From assembly GCF_013386115.1 (NCBI RefSeq), contig NZ_JACAOR010000018.1, forward strand, positions 1 through 64,000: DNA of 64,000 nt, read 5' to 3'. The position numbers and the translations under genes were made by a program. The notes below the pieces were generated by a model that saw nothing but the letters and a program-made list of their open reading frames with translations, ran no database searches and had not been told where the DNA came from. Source of the stretch: Pseudomonas gingeri (GTDB lineage Bacteria > Pseudomonadota > Gammaproteobacteria > Pseudomonadales > Pseudomonadaceae). This document shows, piece after piece, positions 33,875 to 41,956 of the stretch. The stretch's first letter is position 1. Every line of letters begins with the position of its first letter.

Positions 33875-33950
33875 GCAGGAGCGGTGCTTGCCCGCGCAGC
33901 TTTCGCAGGGCTCAAGGGCCCCTTCGCGGGCAAGCCTCGCTCCCACAAGG
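33875..33950. repeat. REP pair (REPIN) of Pseudomonas type
   Basis: GGAGCGGTGCTTGCCCGCG on the left is mirrored by CGCGGGCAAGCCTCGCTCCC on the right with few mismatches, separated by about 28 bases. The GGGAGCGAGGCTTGCCCGCG core is the familiar extragenic palindrome of fluorescent pseudomonads. Such pairs are mobilised in trans by RAYT transposases. It lies in the 388-bp gap between the divergent LysR and aldehyde dehydrogenase genes. Confidence 0.85.
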
Positions 33951-34096
33951 TTAGGTGATGTTTTCCATCTCCCGTTTTCCCGGATTTTGCGGTGTTCGCG
34001 GCGCGCGATAAACCAGTAATTTCCTCGGGCCTGACCTTAAAAAACCTGTCCAGGCGTGCGCCATCACGGTGCAGGGCTGGTGAGTTTTTTTATCGA

Positions 34097-34131
34097 TAGC
34101 GAAGACATTTTTACTAATTTCCCGAGTCGCG
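34097..34131. promoter_or_regulatory. Shared regulatory element, copy 1 (upstream of aldehyde dehydrogenase)
   Basis: TAGCGAAGACATTTTTACTA then ATTTCCCGAGTCGCG is nearly identical to 37526-37561, with two substitutions in the first 25 bases. It lies 68 bases before the dehydrogenase start. The ATAG...CTAAT spacing resembles a LysR box. A weaker relative, AGTAATTTCCTCGGG, lies near 34015. Confidence 0.65.
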
Positions 34132-34198
34132 TGCTTACCCCACTATCGAGGCCACCGATCGTGAACATAGCTCGTCGCGGGCTATCAGGGAGAATGCA

Positions 34199-35689
34199 GT
34201 GACTGACTTGAACACCTGGCAGCGCCTGGCCGGACAACAACGCCTGATCGATCTCGCCTGCATCGACGGGCGCGCCCACGCCGCCCGGGACGGCCATACC
34301 TTCGCCGTTATCAACCCCGCCACCAATGCCCTGCTGGCCCATGTCGCCGCCTGCTCCGAGGCCGATATCGACCTGGCCGTGAGCGTGGCCCGCAACAGCT
34401 TCGCAAACGGCCCCTGGGCCCGCATGCAACCGCGGGAGCGCAAGGCGATCCTGCTGCGCCTGAGCGAACTGATCCTGGCCCATCGCGAGGAACTGGCCTT
34501 GCTGGATTCGTTGAGCATGGGCAAGCCGGTGATGGATGCCTACGCCATTGACGTCCCCGGCGCGGCCCAGGTGTTTGCCTGGTATGCCGAAAGCCTCGAC
34601 AAGCTGTATGACCAGGTCGCGCCCACCGGGCCGGGCACCCTGGCGACCATCACCCGTGTGCCCCTGGGCGTGATCGCGGCGGTGGTGCCCTGGAATTTCC
34701 CCCTGGACATGGCCGCCTGGAAACTCGCCCCGGCCCTCGCCGCAGGCAACAGCGTGATCCTCAAGCCCGCCGAACAGTCGCCCTTCTCCGCCCTGCGCCT
34801 GGCCGAACTGGCCCTTGAGGCCGGTGTGCCGCCGGGCGTGCTGAACGTGGTCACCGGCCTTGGCGAACAGGCCGGCCGCGCCCTGGGCCTGCACCCGGAT
34901 ATCGATGCGCTGGCCTTCACCGGTTCGACCCAGGTCGGCAAATACTTCATGCAATACGCCGCGCAATCGAACCTCAAGCAGGTCTGGCTGGAATGCGGCG
35001 GCAAAAGCCCGAACCTGGTCTTCGCCGATTGCCAGGACCTCGACCTGGCGGCGGAAAAGTCCGCCTTCGGGATCTTCTTCAACCAGGGCGAAGTCTGTTC
35101 GGCCAACTCGCGCCTGCTGGTGGAGCGCTCCATTCACGATGAGTTCGTCGAGCGCCTGCAGGACAAGGCCCGGCACTGGCAACCGGGCGATCCCCTCGAC
35201 CCGGCCAGCCGGATGGGCGCCCTGGTGGATGCCCGACAAGCCGCGCGGGTGATGGCCCATATCGACCAGGCCAGCGCCGACGGTGCCCGCCGGGTGGCCG
35301 GTGGCGAACGGGTGACGATCAACGGTTCGGACAACTTCATCCAGCCAACGCTGTTCACCCGGGTCAGCCCCGAGATGCGCCTGTCCCGCGAGGAAGTGTT
35401 CGGCCCGGTGCTGGCGATCAGCGCCTTCGACGACGAAGACCACGCGGTACGAATGGCCAACGACCATGTCTATGGCCTGGCCGCGTCGGTGTGGAGCGAC
35501 GACCTCAACCGCGCTCATCGCGTCGCCTCGCGCCTCAATGCCGGCACCGTGTCGGTCAATACCGTGGATGCGCTGGATGTCTGCGTGCCCTTTGGCGGCG
35601 GCAAGCAATCGGGTTTTGGCCGCGACCTGTCGCTGCATTCGTTCGACAAGTACACCCAGCTGAAGACCACCTGGTTTCAACTGCGCTGA
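34199..35689 (+). CDS. Aldehyde dehydrogenase (PuuC-like)
   Basis: 496 residues from a GTG at 34199 with GGGAG seven bases upstream. The ALDH catalytic cysteine is C300 in NQGEVCSANSRLL. The base Glu is in WLECGGKSPNLVF, where the usual LEAGGKS or LELGGKS carries Cys. The blocks VPWNFPLDMAAWKLAPALAAGNS and SLHSFDKYTQLKTTW follow PuuC, the gamma-glutamyl-aminobutyraldehyde dehydrogenase. It is followed 74 bp later by a GMC alcohol dehydrogenase, so the pair would convert an alcohol to an acid through the aldehyde. Confidence 0.9.
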   Translation: MTDLNTWQRLAGQQRLIDLACIDGRAHAARDGHTFAVINPATNALLAHVAACSEADIDLAVSVARNSFANGPWARMQPRERKAILLRLSELILAHREELALLDSLSMGKPVMDAYAIDVPGAAQVFAWYAESLDKLYDQVAPTGPGTLATITRVPLGVIAAVVPWNFPLDMAAWKLAPALAAGNSVILKPAEQSPFSALRLAELALEAGVPPGVLNVVTGLGEQAGRALGLHPDIDALAFTGSTQVGKYFMQYAAQSNLKQVWLECGGKSPNLVFADCQDLDLAAEKSAFGIFFNQGEVCSANSRLLVERSIHDEFVERLQDKARHWQPGDPLDPASRMGALVDARQAARVMAHIDQASADGARRVAGGERVTINGSDNFIQPTLFTRVSPEMRLSREEVFGPVLAISAFDDEDHAVRMANDHVYGLAASVWSDDLNRAHRVASRLNAGTVSVNTVDALDVCVPFGGGKQSGFGRDLSLHSFDKYTQLKTTWFQLR

Positions 35690-35763
35690 CCCTGGACTGT
35701 CCATGACCTCGCGGGCCGGCATCACGGCCCGCCTCCATCCATTACCTTAGCGGGGACACGCGC

Positions 35764-37398
35764 ATGAAGACGCACTTCGACTATGTCATCGTCGGCGCCG
35801 GCTCATCGGGCTGCGTACTGGCGAACCGGCTGAGCGCCGATCCGGCCATCAGCGTCTGCCTGATCGAGGCCGGCGGCCACGACAACAGCCCACGCATCCA
35901 GACACCGGCCGGTACCATCACCCTGTACAAGAGCAGGAAGTACAGCTGGAACTTCTTTTCCGCGCCGCAGCGCCACCTGGGTGGCCGTAGCCTGCACACA
36001 CCGCGGGGCAAGGCCCTCGGCGGTTCCAGTTCGATGAACAGCATGATCTATATTCGCGGTCATGCCAGCGACTACGACCGCTGGGCGCAAGCCGGTTGCC
36101 CGGGTTGGGACTGGGCCGGGGTGCTGCCCTACTTCAAGAAATCCGAGAACAACCGGCTCGGCCAGGACCCGCGCCTGCATGGCAGCGCCGGCGAGCTGAA
36201 TGTCGAGGCCGCCCGTGATCCCAACCCGGTGTCGACGCTGTTCGTGCAGGCCGCCGAGCGCCTGGGCCTGCGCCGCAACGACGACTTCAACGGCGAACGG
36301 CTCGAAGGCTGCGGGATCTACAACCTGACCCAGAAGAATGCCCGCCGGCTGTCCAGCTACCGGGCCTTTGTCGCGCCCGTGATCGACCGCCCCAATCTCA
36401 CCGTGCTGACCGACTGCACCGTACAGTCGCTGATCGTCGAACTGCGCACCGCCAAGGGCGTCAGGGTCGAGGTGGACGGCAACCACCACACCCTGCACGC
36501 CTACCGCGAGGTCATTCTCTGCGCCGGCGCCCTGGGCAGCCCGCAACTGCTGCTGGCGTCCGGTATCGGTCCGGCGCAGGAACTGCAGGCAGCCGGTATT
36601 GCGGTGGCCCACGACCTGCCCGGCGTCGGCAAGAACCTGCAGGACCACCTCGACGGCCTGGTCACGATCCGCTCCAGGAGCCCCTTGACCCTGGGATTCT
36701 CCCTGAGGTCCCTGCCGAGCGTGCTCGCCGCACCGCTGCGCTATCTGCTGAAAAAGAAAGGCTGGTTGACCACCAACTACGTCGAGGCCGGAGGCTTTGC
36801 CCGTACGCCCCTGGCCGATGCCCTGCCGGACGTGCAATTCCACTTTGTGCCGGGTTATCGCAGCCATCGCGGGCGATTGTTCGAATGGGGCCATGGCTAC
36901 GCCCTGCATACCTGCGTGCTGCGCCCGAAAAGCATCGGCTCGCTGCACCTGGACCGTGACGGCAGGCTGATCATCGATTTCAACTTCCTCGCCGATCCGA
37001 CCGATGCCAGGGTGCTGGTCGAAGGCCTGAAGCTGGCCCGGCGTATTCTCGCCGCGCCGCAGTTCGACGGGATTCGGGGTGAGGAAATGCTGCCCGGCAA
37101 GACCGTGCAAACCGATGAACAACTGATGGACTACGTACGCAACCATGCCTCGACAGTGTTCCACCCGGTGGGCACCTGCAAGATGGGCGTCGATCCCATG
37201 AGCGTGGTCGGCCCCGATCTCAAGGTCCATGGCCTCAAGGGGCTGCGGGTGGTCGACGCCTCGATCATGCCGACCCTGGTCAGCGGCAACACCAACGCGC
37301 CGTGCATCATGATCGGCGAGAAAGCCGCGGACCTGATCCTGCGACAAGCGCCCCTGGGCGCCGCCGACGCGCGCAGCAGCGACCTTCTGGCAAGCTGA
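35764..37398 (+). CDS. GMC-family FAD alcohol/choline dehydrogenase
   Basis: 544 residues. The N-terminal FAD motif is DYVIVGAGSSGCVLANRLS. GMC signature 1 is in GKALGGSSSMNSMIYIRG, signature 2 is GALGSPQLLLASGIGP, and the catalytic histidine is H467 in FHPVGTCKMG. It resembles BetA and AlkJ-type dehydrogenases that pass electrons to the quinone pool. With the upstream aldehyde dehydrogenase it would oxidise a primary alcohol, possibly an amino alcohol given the surrounding amine genes. A hairpin terminator follows. Confidence 0.9.
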   Translation: MKTHFDYVIVGAGSSGCVLANRLSADPAISVCLIEAGGHDNSPRIQTPAGTITLYKSRKYSWNFFSAPQRHLGGRSLHTPRGKALGGSSSMNSMIYIRGHASDYDRWAQAGCPGWDWAGVLPYFKKSENNRLGQDPRLHGSAGELNVEAARDPNPVSTLFVQAAERLGLRRNDDFNGERLEGCGIYNLTQKNARRLSSYRAFVAPVIDRPNLTVLTDCTVQSLIVELRTAKGVRVEVDGNHHTLHAYREVILCAGALGSPQLLLASGIGPAQELQAAGIAVAHDLPGVGKNLQDHLDGLVTIRSRSPLTLGFSLRSLPSVLAAPLRYLLKKKGWLTTNYVEAGGFARTPLADALPDVQFHFVPGYRSHRGRLFEWGHGYALHTCVLRPKSIGSLHLDRDGRLIIDFNFLADPTDARVLVEGLKLARRILAAPQFDGIRGEEMLPGKTVQTDEQLMDYVRNHASTVFHPVGTCKMGVDPMSVVGPDLKVHGLKGLRVVDASIMPTLVSGNTNAPCIMIGEKAADLILRQAPLGAADARSSDLLAS

Positions 37399-37415
37399 TT
37401 GCTACTGCTGTGAAA

Positions 37416-37447
37416 AACGCCGCCACCCCGCACCGGGTGGCGGCGTT
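37416..37447 (+). terminator. Hairpin terminator after the GMC dehydrogenase gene
   Basis: AACGCCGCCACCC (37416-37428) pairs perfectly with GGGTGGCGGCGTT (37435-37447) over a six-base loop, 18 bases past the stop. The T-run after it is short. The remainder of the 298-bp gap to the transporter holds the shared regulatory element. Confidence 0.7.
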
Positions 37448-37525
37448 GTGCTGCGGGTTCGCCGGCCTGGAACGGCCGTCCCGGAGGATTTCGCCGCCTC
37501 AAGGCCAAGACAGCTTTTTCCTCAT

Positions 37526-37561
37526 TAGCGACGACATATTTACTAATTTTCCTGGCTCGCG
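37526..37561. promoter_or_regulatory. Shared regulatory element, copy 2 (upstream of NitT/TauT-type transporter)
   Basis: TAGCGACGACATATTTACTA then ATTTTCCTGGCTCGCG aligns with 34097-34131 with two substitutions in the first 25 bases and one inserted base in the right part. ATTAG (37524-37528) and CTAAT (37543-37547) form a LysR-type dyad. The transporter gene starts 136 bp downstream. Confidence 0.65.
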
Positions 37562-37696
37562 ACATCAGCCAACATCAACCTCGCCCCAAAGAGGCACAAG
37601 GTCCGTCAGAGACCGCCAGGTCTGCTCAGTTTTTGGCGTCTAGCCCCACTGCCCCGAAATATACGAACTAAAAAACCATCATTCCGGGAGTGCACA

Positions 37697-38683
37697 ATGA
37701 TCAAGTCTTTCGTCTCGCGCTGCATCCGTCCGCTGGCCCTGACCGCTATCGCCGCCGGCGTTGCCAGCGGTGCCCAGGCCGGTACCCTGTCGATCGGTCA
37801 TACCACCTGGGTCGGCTACGGCACCCTCTACCTGGCCAAGGACCTTGGCTACTTCAAGGAAAAGGGCCTGACCGTGGAGTTGCCGACCATCGAAGAAGCC
37901 TCCATGTACATGGCCGCCCAGGCCTCGGGCAAATTGTCCGGCTCGGCCTCGACCCTGGACGAGATCCTCAAGTACCGCCCGCAGTTCTGCTTCAAGGCCG
38001 TGGCCGCCCTGGACGAGAGCCATGGTGGCGATGGTGTGCTGGTGGGCAAGGACGTCAACAGCCTGCAAGACCTCAAGGGCAAGGCCGTGGCGGTCAACGA
38101 AGGTTCCGTCTCGCAGTTCTGGCTCAACTACCTGCTGAAGAACGCCGGCATGAAGATGAGCGACCTGACCATCCAGAACATGACCGCCGACGACGCGGCG
38201 ACCGCCTTTATCGCCGGCCGCGTCCCCGCCGCCGTGACCTGGGAACCCCACCTGTCCACCGTGCGCGCCAAGCAGACCGGCAAGGTACTCGTGGACAGCA
38301 GCAGCACGCCAGGGGTGATCGTCGACGTGGTGGCCCTGAGCTGCGATGTGGTCGACAAGCAGCCGGACGATATCAAGGCCCTGGTCGCCGGCCTGTACAA
38401 GGCGGTGCAGTACACCCAGGAGCACCCGCAGGAAGCCTACGCGATCATGGCCAAGGGCGTGGGCGGCTACCTGGCGGATCCGAAGGAACTGGCCTCGGCG
38501 GCCAAGGGCGTGCGTTTCTATGACCAGGCCATGAGCGAAGCCCTGCTGGGCAGCAACGGCAGCAAGGGCACGGCTGAAAACGTCATCAAGCTGGCCAACG
38601 AGACCGCCAGCGAGTTGCAGGGCAAGCCTTACAACGTCAGCTACAGCGATCTGATCGACAACCGTTTCATCACCCCGAAATAG
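37697..38683 (+). CDS. ABC transporter binding protein, NitT/TauT (SsuA) family
   Basis: 328 residues with a Sec signal (PLALTAIAAGVASGAQAG). The mature protein begins TLSIGHTTWVGYGTLYLAKDLGYF, the pattern of taurine, aliphatic-sulfonate, nitrate and pyrimidine-precursor binding proteins. GGGAG lies before the ATG. The permease gene starts eight bases after its stop. The ligand is unknown. Co-occurrence with the alcohol and aldehyde dehydrogenases under the same upstream element suggests a hydroxylated small molecule, possibly an amino alcohol or sulfonate. Confidence 0.9.
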   Translation: MIKSFVSRCIRPLALTAIAAGVASGAQAGTLSIGHTTWVGYGTLYLAKDLGYFKEKGLTVELPTIEEASMYMAAQASGKLSGSASTLDEILKYRPQFCFKAVAALDESHGGDGVLVGKDVNSLQDLKGKAVAVNEGSVSQFWLNYLLKNAGMKMSDLTIQNMTADDAATAFIAGRVPAAVTWEPHLSTVRAKQTGKVLVDSSSTPGVIVDVVALSCDVVDKQPDDIKALVAGLYKAVQYTQEHPQEAYAIMAKGVGGYLADPKELASAAKGVRFYDQAMSEALLGSNGSKGTAENVIKLANETASELQGKPYNVSYSDLIDNRFITPK

Positions 38684-38691
38684 GAGGCGGC

Positions 38692-39495
38692 ATGTCCAAG
38701 CGTAATTCGTGGTTCAACCGTTGCCTGACGCCCAAGACCGGCTTGCCGATCCAGGTGATCTGGAGCGCCAGCGCACTGGCCTGGGCGCTGCTGATCGGCC
38801 TCTGGGCCGTGCTGTCCTACGGTGGCGTGGTGCCGGCGATGTTCCTGCCCACCCCGGGCGCGGTCATGGATGCGGCCCTGCGCCTGGCCCATGACGGCAC
38901 CCTGGGGCCGCATGTCTGGGCCAGCGTGGAAGTGGTCATGGTCGGTTTCGTGATCTCTTCGGTGGTGGCGGTGCCCATCGGCTTGCTGATGGGCAGTTTC
39001 CGGGTGGTGCAGGCGTTCCTGGAACCGCTGGTCAACTTCATCCGCTACCTGCCGGTGACCTCGTTCGTGCCGCTGTTCATCCTGTGGATCGGCATCGGCC
39101 TGGAACAGCGGGTCTCGGTGATCATCTTCGGGGTGTTCTTCCAGCAACTGGTGATGATCGCCGACGTGTCCAAGGGCATTTCCAAGGACCTGATCAACGC
39201 CTCCTACACCCTGGGCTCCACCCGCAGGGATGCGGTATTGCACGTCATCGCCCCGGCCTCGTTGCCGGGTGTGCTGGACACCTTGCGCGTCACCATGGGC
39301 TGGGCCTGGACCTACCTGGTGGTGGCCGAACTGGTGGCGGCTTCCAGCGGCCTGGGCTACCTCAGTCTCAAGGCCATGCGAGGCTTTCAGGTCGACGTGA
39401 TTTTCCTGGCGATCGCTGTCATCGGCCTGCTGGGCCTGGTCACCGATCAACTGTTCAGACTTCTTCGCTTGAAGGTGGCCGCATGGGCTCAGTAA
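38692..39495 (+). CDS. ABC transporter permease, NitT/TauT family
   Basis: 267 residues with about six transmembrane segments of the SsuC/TauC type. The conserved PTPGAVMDAALRLAHDGTL-like start of the domain and the EAA loop SYTLGSTRRDAVLHVIAPAS are visible. AGGAGG precedes the ATG. Its last 13 bases overlap the ATPase gene. It forms a homodimeric pore for the substrate delivered by the upstream binding protein. Confidence 0.9.
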   Translation: MSKRNSWFNRCLTPKTGLPIQVIWSASALAWALLIGLWAVLSYGGVVPAMFLPTPGAVMDAALRLAHDGTLGPHVWASVEVVMVGFVISSVVAVPIGLLMGSFRVVQAFLEPLVNFIRYLPVTSFVPLFILWIGIGLEQRVSVIIFGVFFQQLVMIADVSKGISKDLINASYTLGSTRRDAVLHVIAPASLPGVLDTLRVTMGWAWTYLVVAELVAASSGLGYLSLKAMRGFQVDVIFLAIAVIGLLGLVTDQLFRLLRLKVAAWAQ

Positions 39496-40319
39496 CCGCG
39501 ACAATGCCAAGGCTCGTCACGCCGACGAACATCGCCCCCGAGGCCGCTGCGCGGCTGCGGGTCGACAATGTCAGCCTGCAATACAAGACGCCCTCGGGCG
39601 ACACCTTCACCGCGTTGGAAAATGTTTCTTTCGAAGTCCCCGACCAGCAGTTCGCGGTCCTGGTCGGCCCTTCGGGCTGCGGCAAATCGAGCCTGCTCTA
39701 CCTGACGGCGGGGCTGGCCGAGCCTACCTCGGGCGAAATCTACGTCGGCGGCCAGCAGGTCGACGGCCCCGGCGCCGACCGCGGCATGGTGTTCCAGAGC
39801 TACACCCTGTTTCCCTGGCTGACGGTACGCAAGAACATCGAGTTCGGCCTCAAGCGCCGTGGCATCCCCGCCGCCGAGCGCCGCGAGACGGTCGACTACT
39901 ACCTGAACGAAGTCGGCCTGCTGCGCTTTGCCGACAACTACTCCAAGCAACTGTCGGGCGGGATGATGCAACGGGTGGCGATTGCCCGCGCCCTGGCCAA
40001 CGACCCGCAGATCCTGCTGATGGACGAACCTTTCGGCGCGCTGGACAGCCAGACGCGACTGCAGATGCAGCAACTGCTGCTGAAGGTCTGGGAAAACACC
40101 AAGAAAACCGTGTTGTTCGTAACCCATGACATCGACGAAGCCATCCTGCTGGGGGATCGTATCTTCGTCATGGGTGCCCGGCCCGGGCGGATCAAAGAGG
40201 TACTGGATGTACCCATCGGTCGCCCGAGAAACCTGGACATGGTCATGGAACCTTCGTTTATCCGGATGAAGCGGGAGATCTTTCACCTGCTCCATGATGG
40301 ACCGGAGGAACAGCACTAG
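39483..40319 (+). CDS. ABC transporter ATPase, NitT/TauT family
   Basis: 278 residues from the ATG at 39483 (GAAGG upstream), overlapping the permease by 13 bases. Walker A is GPSGCGKSSLLY, the Q-loop VFQSYTLFPWLTV, the signature LSGGMMQRVAIARAL, Walker B ILLMDEPFGALD and the switch His is in FVTHDIDEA. It is last in the operon, followed by a hairpin terminator. Confidence 0.92.
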   Translation: MGSVTATMPRLVTPTNIAPEAAARLRVDNVSLQYKTPSGDTFTALENVSFEVPDQQFAVLVGPSGCGKSSLLYLTAGLAEPTSGEIYVGGQQVDGPGADRGMVFQSYTLFPWLTVRKNIEFGLKRRGIPAAERRETVDYYLNEVGLLRFADNYSKQLSGGMMQRVAIARALANDPQILLMDEPFGALDSQTRLQMQQLLLKVWENTKKTVLFVTHDIDEAILLGDRIFVMGARPGRIKEVLDVPIGRPRNLDMVMEPSFIRMKREIFHLLHDGPEEQH

Positions 40320-40345
40320 GCCGGGCTTATCTTCGGGGACTGGAA

Positions 40346-40369
40346 GGCCCAATCGGTGAGGATTGGGCC
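40346..40369 (+). terminator. Terminator after the NitT/TauT operon
   Basis: GGCCCAATC (40346-40354) pairs with GATTGGGCC (40361-40369) over a six-base loop, followed by AGGTTTCTTCTT. It lies 27 bases past the ATPase stop. Confidence 0.65.
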
Positions 40370-40395
40370 AGGTTTCTTCTTGGGGGTTTGGTATT

Positions 40396-40614
40396 TCAAG
40401 CGTCACATTTGAGTTTGTGCTGATCCCATCGCTTCGCCAGCAATTCAAGCTCTTGATTTTCGTTGTGGGCAATGGACTGGCGAGAAAGACGTCCATTGAT
40501 GATGATCGTGAGAACGGCGGCTTCGGCACCTAGCAGGATTACCACCGTCTGAACCCAAAATCCGATGGTTTCACCAAGAATCTTGAGTGGCTGCTCTATG
40601 GCAACTGAATCCAT
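40396..40614 (-). CDS. Small single-span membrane protein, hypothetical
   Basis: 72 residues: MDSVAIEQPLKIL, then a hydrophobic helix (GFWVQTVVILLGAEAAVLTIII, about residues 18-40), then a charged tail rich in Q, E and K. I do not recognise a family. Its ATG directly abuts the stop of a 12-codon open frame with a perfect Shine-Dalgarno (40615-40653), which looks like translational coupling and supports the start. The segment is AT-richer than its neighbours, consistent with accessory DNA. Confidence 0.5.
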   Translation of the reverse strand: MDSVAIEQPLKILGETIGFWVQTVVILLGAEAAVLTIIINGRLSRQSIAHNENQELELLAKRWDQHKLKCDA

Positions 40615-40653
40615 TCAATAATCTTCCCATCCATCCTTTATGCAGGCTGTCAT
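40615..40653 (-). CDS. 12-codon upstream open frame coupled to the small membrane protein
   Basis: The peptide is MTACIKDGWEDY. AGGAGGA (40667-40661) lies seven bases before its ATG, the best ribosome-binding site in the region. Its TGA stop is immediately followed by the ATG of the 72-residue gene. Such a leader can couple or pause translation, but the peptide itself may be incidental. Confidence 0.4.
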   Translation of the reverse strand: MTACIKDGWEDY

Positions 40654-41136
40654 CACATTGTCCTCCTGATTGGTGCTTTCCATGGCTTAACAACATCTCG
40701 ACGGACGCTACACCACCGAGGAGCCTCAAGTACCTGCCATGAAACGTTTTGAGAAAAAAGCAAACCGTGTCGCGACAAAGGGTAAAAGGAGACGAGCCGT
40801 ACACAGGTTTGCAGACCGGCAACAAAGGAACCGGCAGGCCAAAGCCTCCTGCGCACAACTCGCCATAACGTGGACACCAAACGCTGATTGCGCGGCGCTG
40901 TGCGCCTGCTCCCTATGGCTGCGAAGCTCGCGCCTCCGAATTTTCGGCGACCTCTCGAACCAACGGTATCCGCCGCATTTGGTGCACGCAATGCTCTTCC
41001 ATGCCTGAAATACGTGGGAAATATTAGATTTTTCAGCAAGCTACTTCTTCATAAAAAGCAATGGCAAGTAGCCATATCCCTTGCGCTGGTTATTTAGTAG
41101 CATCTTGGGCTTAACCACTTTTCTACAAGGAATGTT
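40654..41136. other. Intergenic region, no convincing gene
   Basis: About 480 bp without a coding pattern I trust on either strand. It holds a perfect TGTCGCGACA palindrome (40768-40777). On the minus strand a GCCGGTTCC...GCCGGTCTGC near-repeat (about 40839-40813) looks like the leader commonly found before small Pseudomonas genes. It probably carries the promoter for the minus-strand small genes and, at its right end, that of the lipoprotein gene. Confidence 0.4.
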
Positions 41137-41556
41137 ATGAAGCGGGTAGTCACTTTTCTTCTATTGGCAACCCTTTTGGGTTGCTCAAAAAAAGATGCTG
41201 AGTCTGCAATTTCCGATATCACCGTCTACGCCATCGCTTATGCCATCCACTACAAGGACACTCACAATCCTGCGCTCGCCGCCCAATGTGCCAGAAGTGT
41301 TAGCGAGAAATATGCAAATTTGACTGACATAGAACAAATCGCCGCGTTTGCGCCCAAGGCTTTCAAGGGGTTGAGGGCGACTTACCAATGCGCAGCGTCA
41401 CAGATGGTTTATGCCAATGACTTGCTCAACGCCAGGGAAATCAGCTCCGTCCCGATTCCGCTGATCTGCTTCGAAAAAGAGAACATGGCGGCCATGCAGG
41501 CACTGGAGCCTGCCACTCGGGAATTCATCGTTCCCGTCTGTAGCACCAAGAGCTAA
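41137..41556 (+). CDS. Small predicted lipoprotein, hypothetical
   Basis: 139 residues. A short lipoprotein signal (MKRVVTFLLLATLLGC) ends in the lipobox LLGC with Cys16 as the predicted acylation site. The remainder is soluble, with several cysteines that could form disulfides (AAQCARS, TYQCAAS, LICFEKE, VPVCSTK). ACAAGGA lies 8 bases before the ATG. I do not recognise a family. It is AT-richer than the flanking metabolic genes, and a small membrane protein gene follows on the same strand. Confidence 0.75.
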   Translation: MKRVVTFLLLATLLGCSKKDAESAISDITVYAIAYAIHYKDTHNPALAAQCARSVSEKYANLTDIEQIAAFAPKAFKGLRATYQCAASQMVYANDLLNAREISSVPIPLICFEKENMAAMQALEPATREFIVPVCSTKS

Positions 41557-41622
41557 TGAAGGACTCCATGGACCTGAGCGTTCACACTGCCCTCAGTTCA
41601 AAATGTTGCCTGAGAAGAAACC

Positions 41623-41928
41623 ATGTTTGATTTTATCCTCGGGATTCTGCAAGGAGTGGACCTTCTGGATTCCGAGGCCCAGAAAGACAACTCCCCCACA
41701 TGGCTTCGACGACATCGAAAGTTGATCCGGGTGTTGTTTATCATCTGCATGTACCCCTTCTACGCAGGACTGCTGATTCTCCTGATCATATGGTTGATCA
41801 ACCTGGGGCCAGTGGCGCAGAAAGTGGCTATGGGGGTAGTCGCGATCCAGGTGCTGGGCCTCCTCGCATTACTGGATCGCCGGCGCCGAACTCCCCGAGC
41901 TGCGGGCCGCCGCTCAAGCGGGACTTGA
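41623..41928 (+). CDS. Small membrane protein, hypothetical
   Basis: 101 residues with two hydrophobic spans (LIRVLFIICMYPFYAGLLIL and NLGPVAQKVAMGVVAIQVLG then LLALL) and a basic, arginine-rich tail. GAGAAG precedes the ATG. It follows the lipoprotein gene by 66 bp and converges on the sugar exporter gene with 28 bp between stops. No family is recognised; AT content resembles the lipoprotein gene. Confidence 0.6.
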   Translation: MFDFILGILQGVDLLDSEAQKDNSPTWLRRHRKLIRVLFIICMYPFYAGLLILLIIWLINLGPVAQKVAMGVVAIQVLGLLALLDRRRRTPRAAGRRSSGT

Positions 41929-41956
41929 GCTCATCCCTGCCCATCGATGGTGAGGC

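Noticed and set aside
40653..41039. Leftward 128-codon and rightward 90-codon frames in the 40.7-41.0 kb gap
   Set aside because: Both are arginine-rich, lack proper ribosome-binding sites and resemble translated leader DNA.
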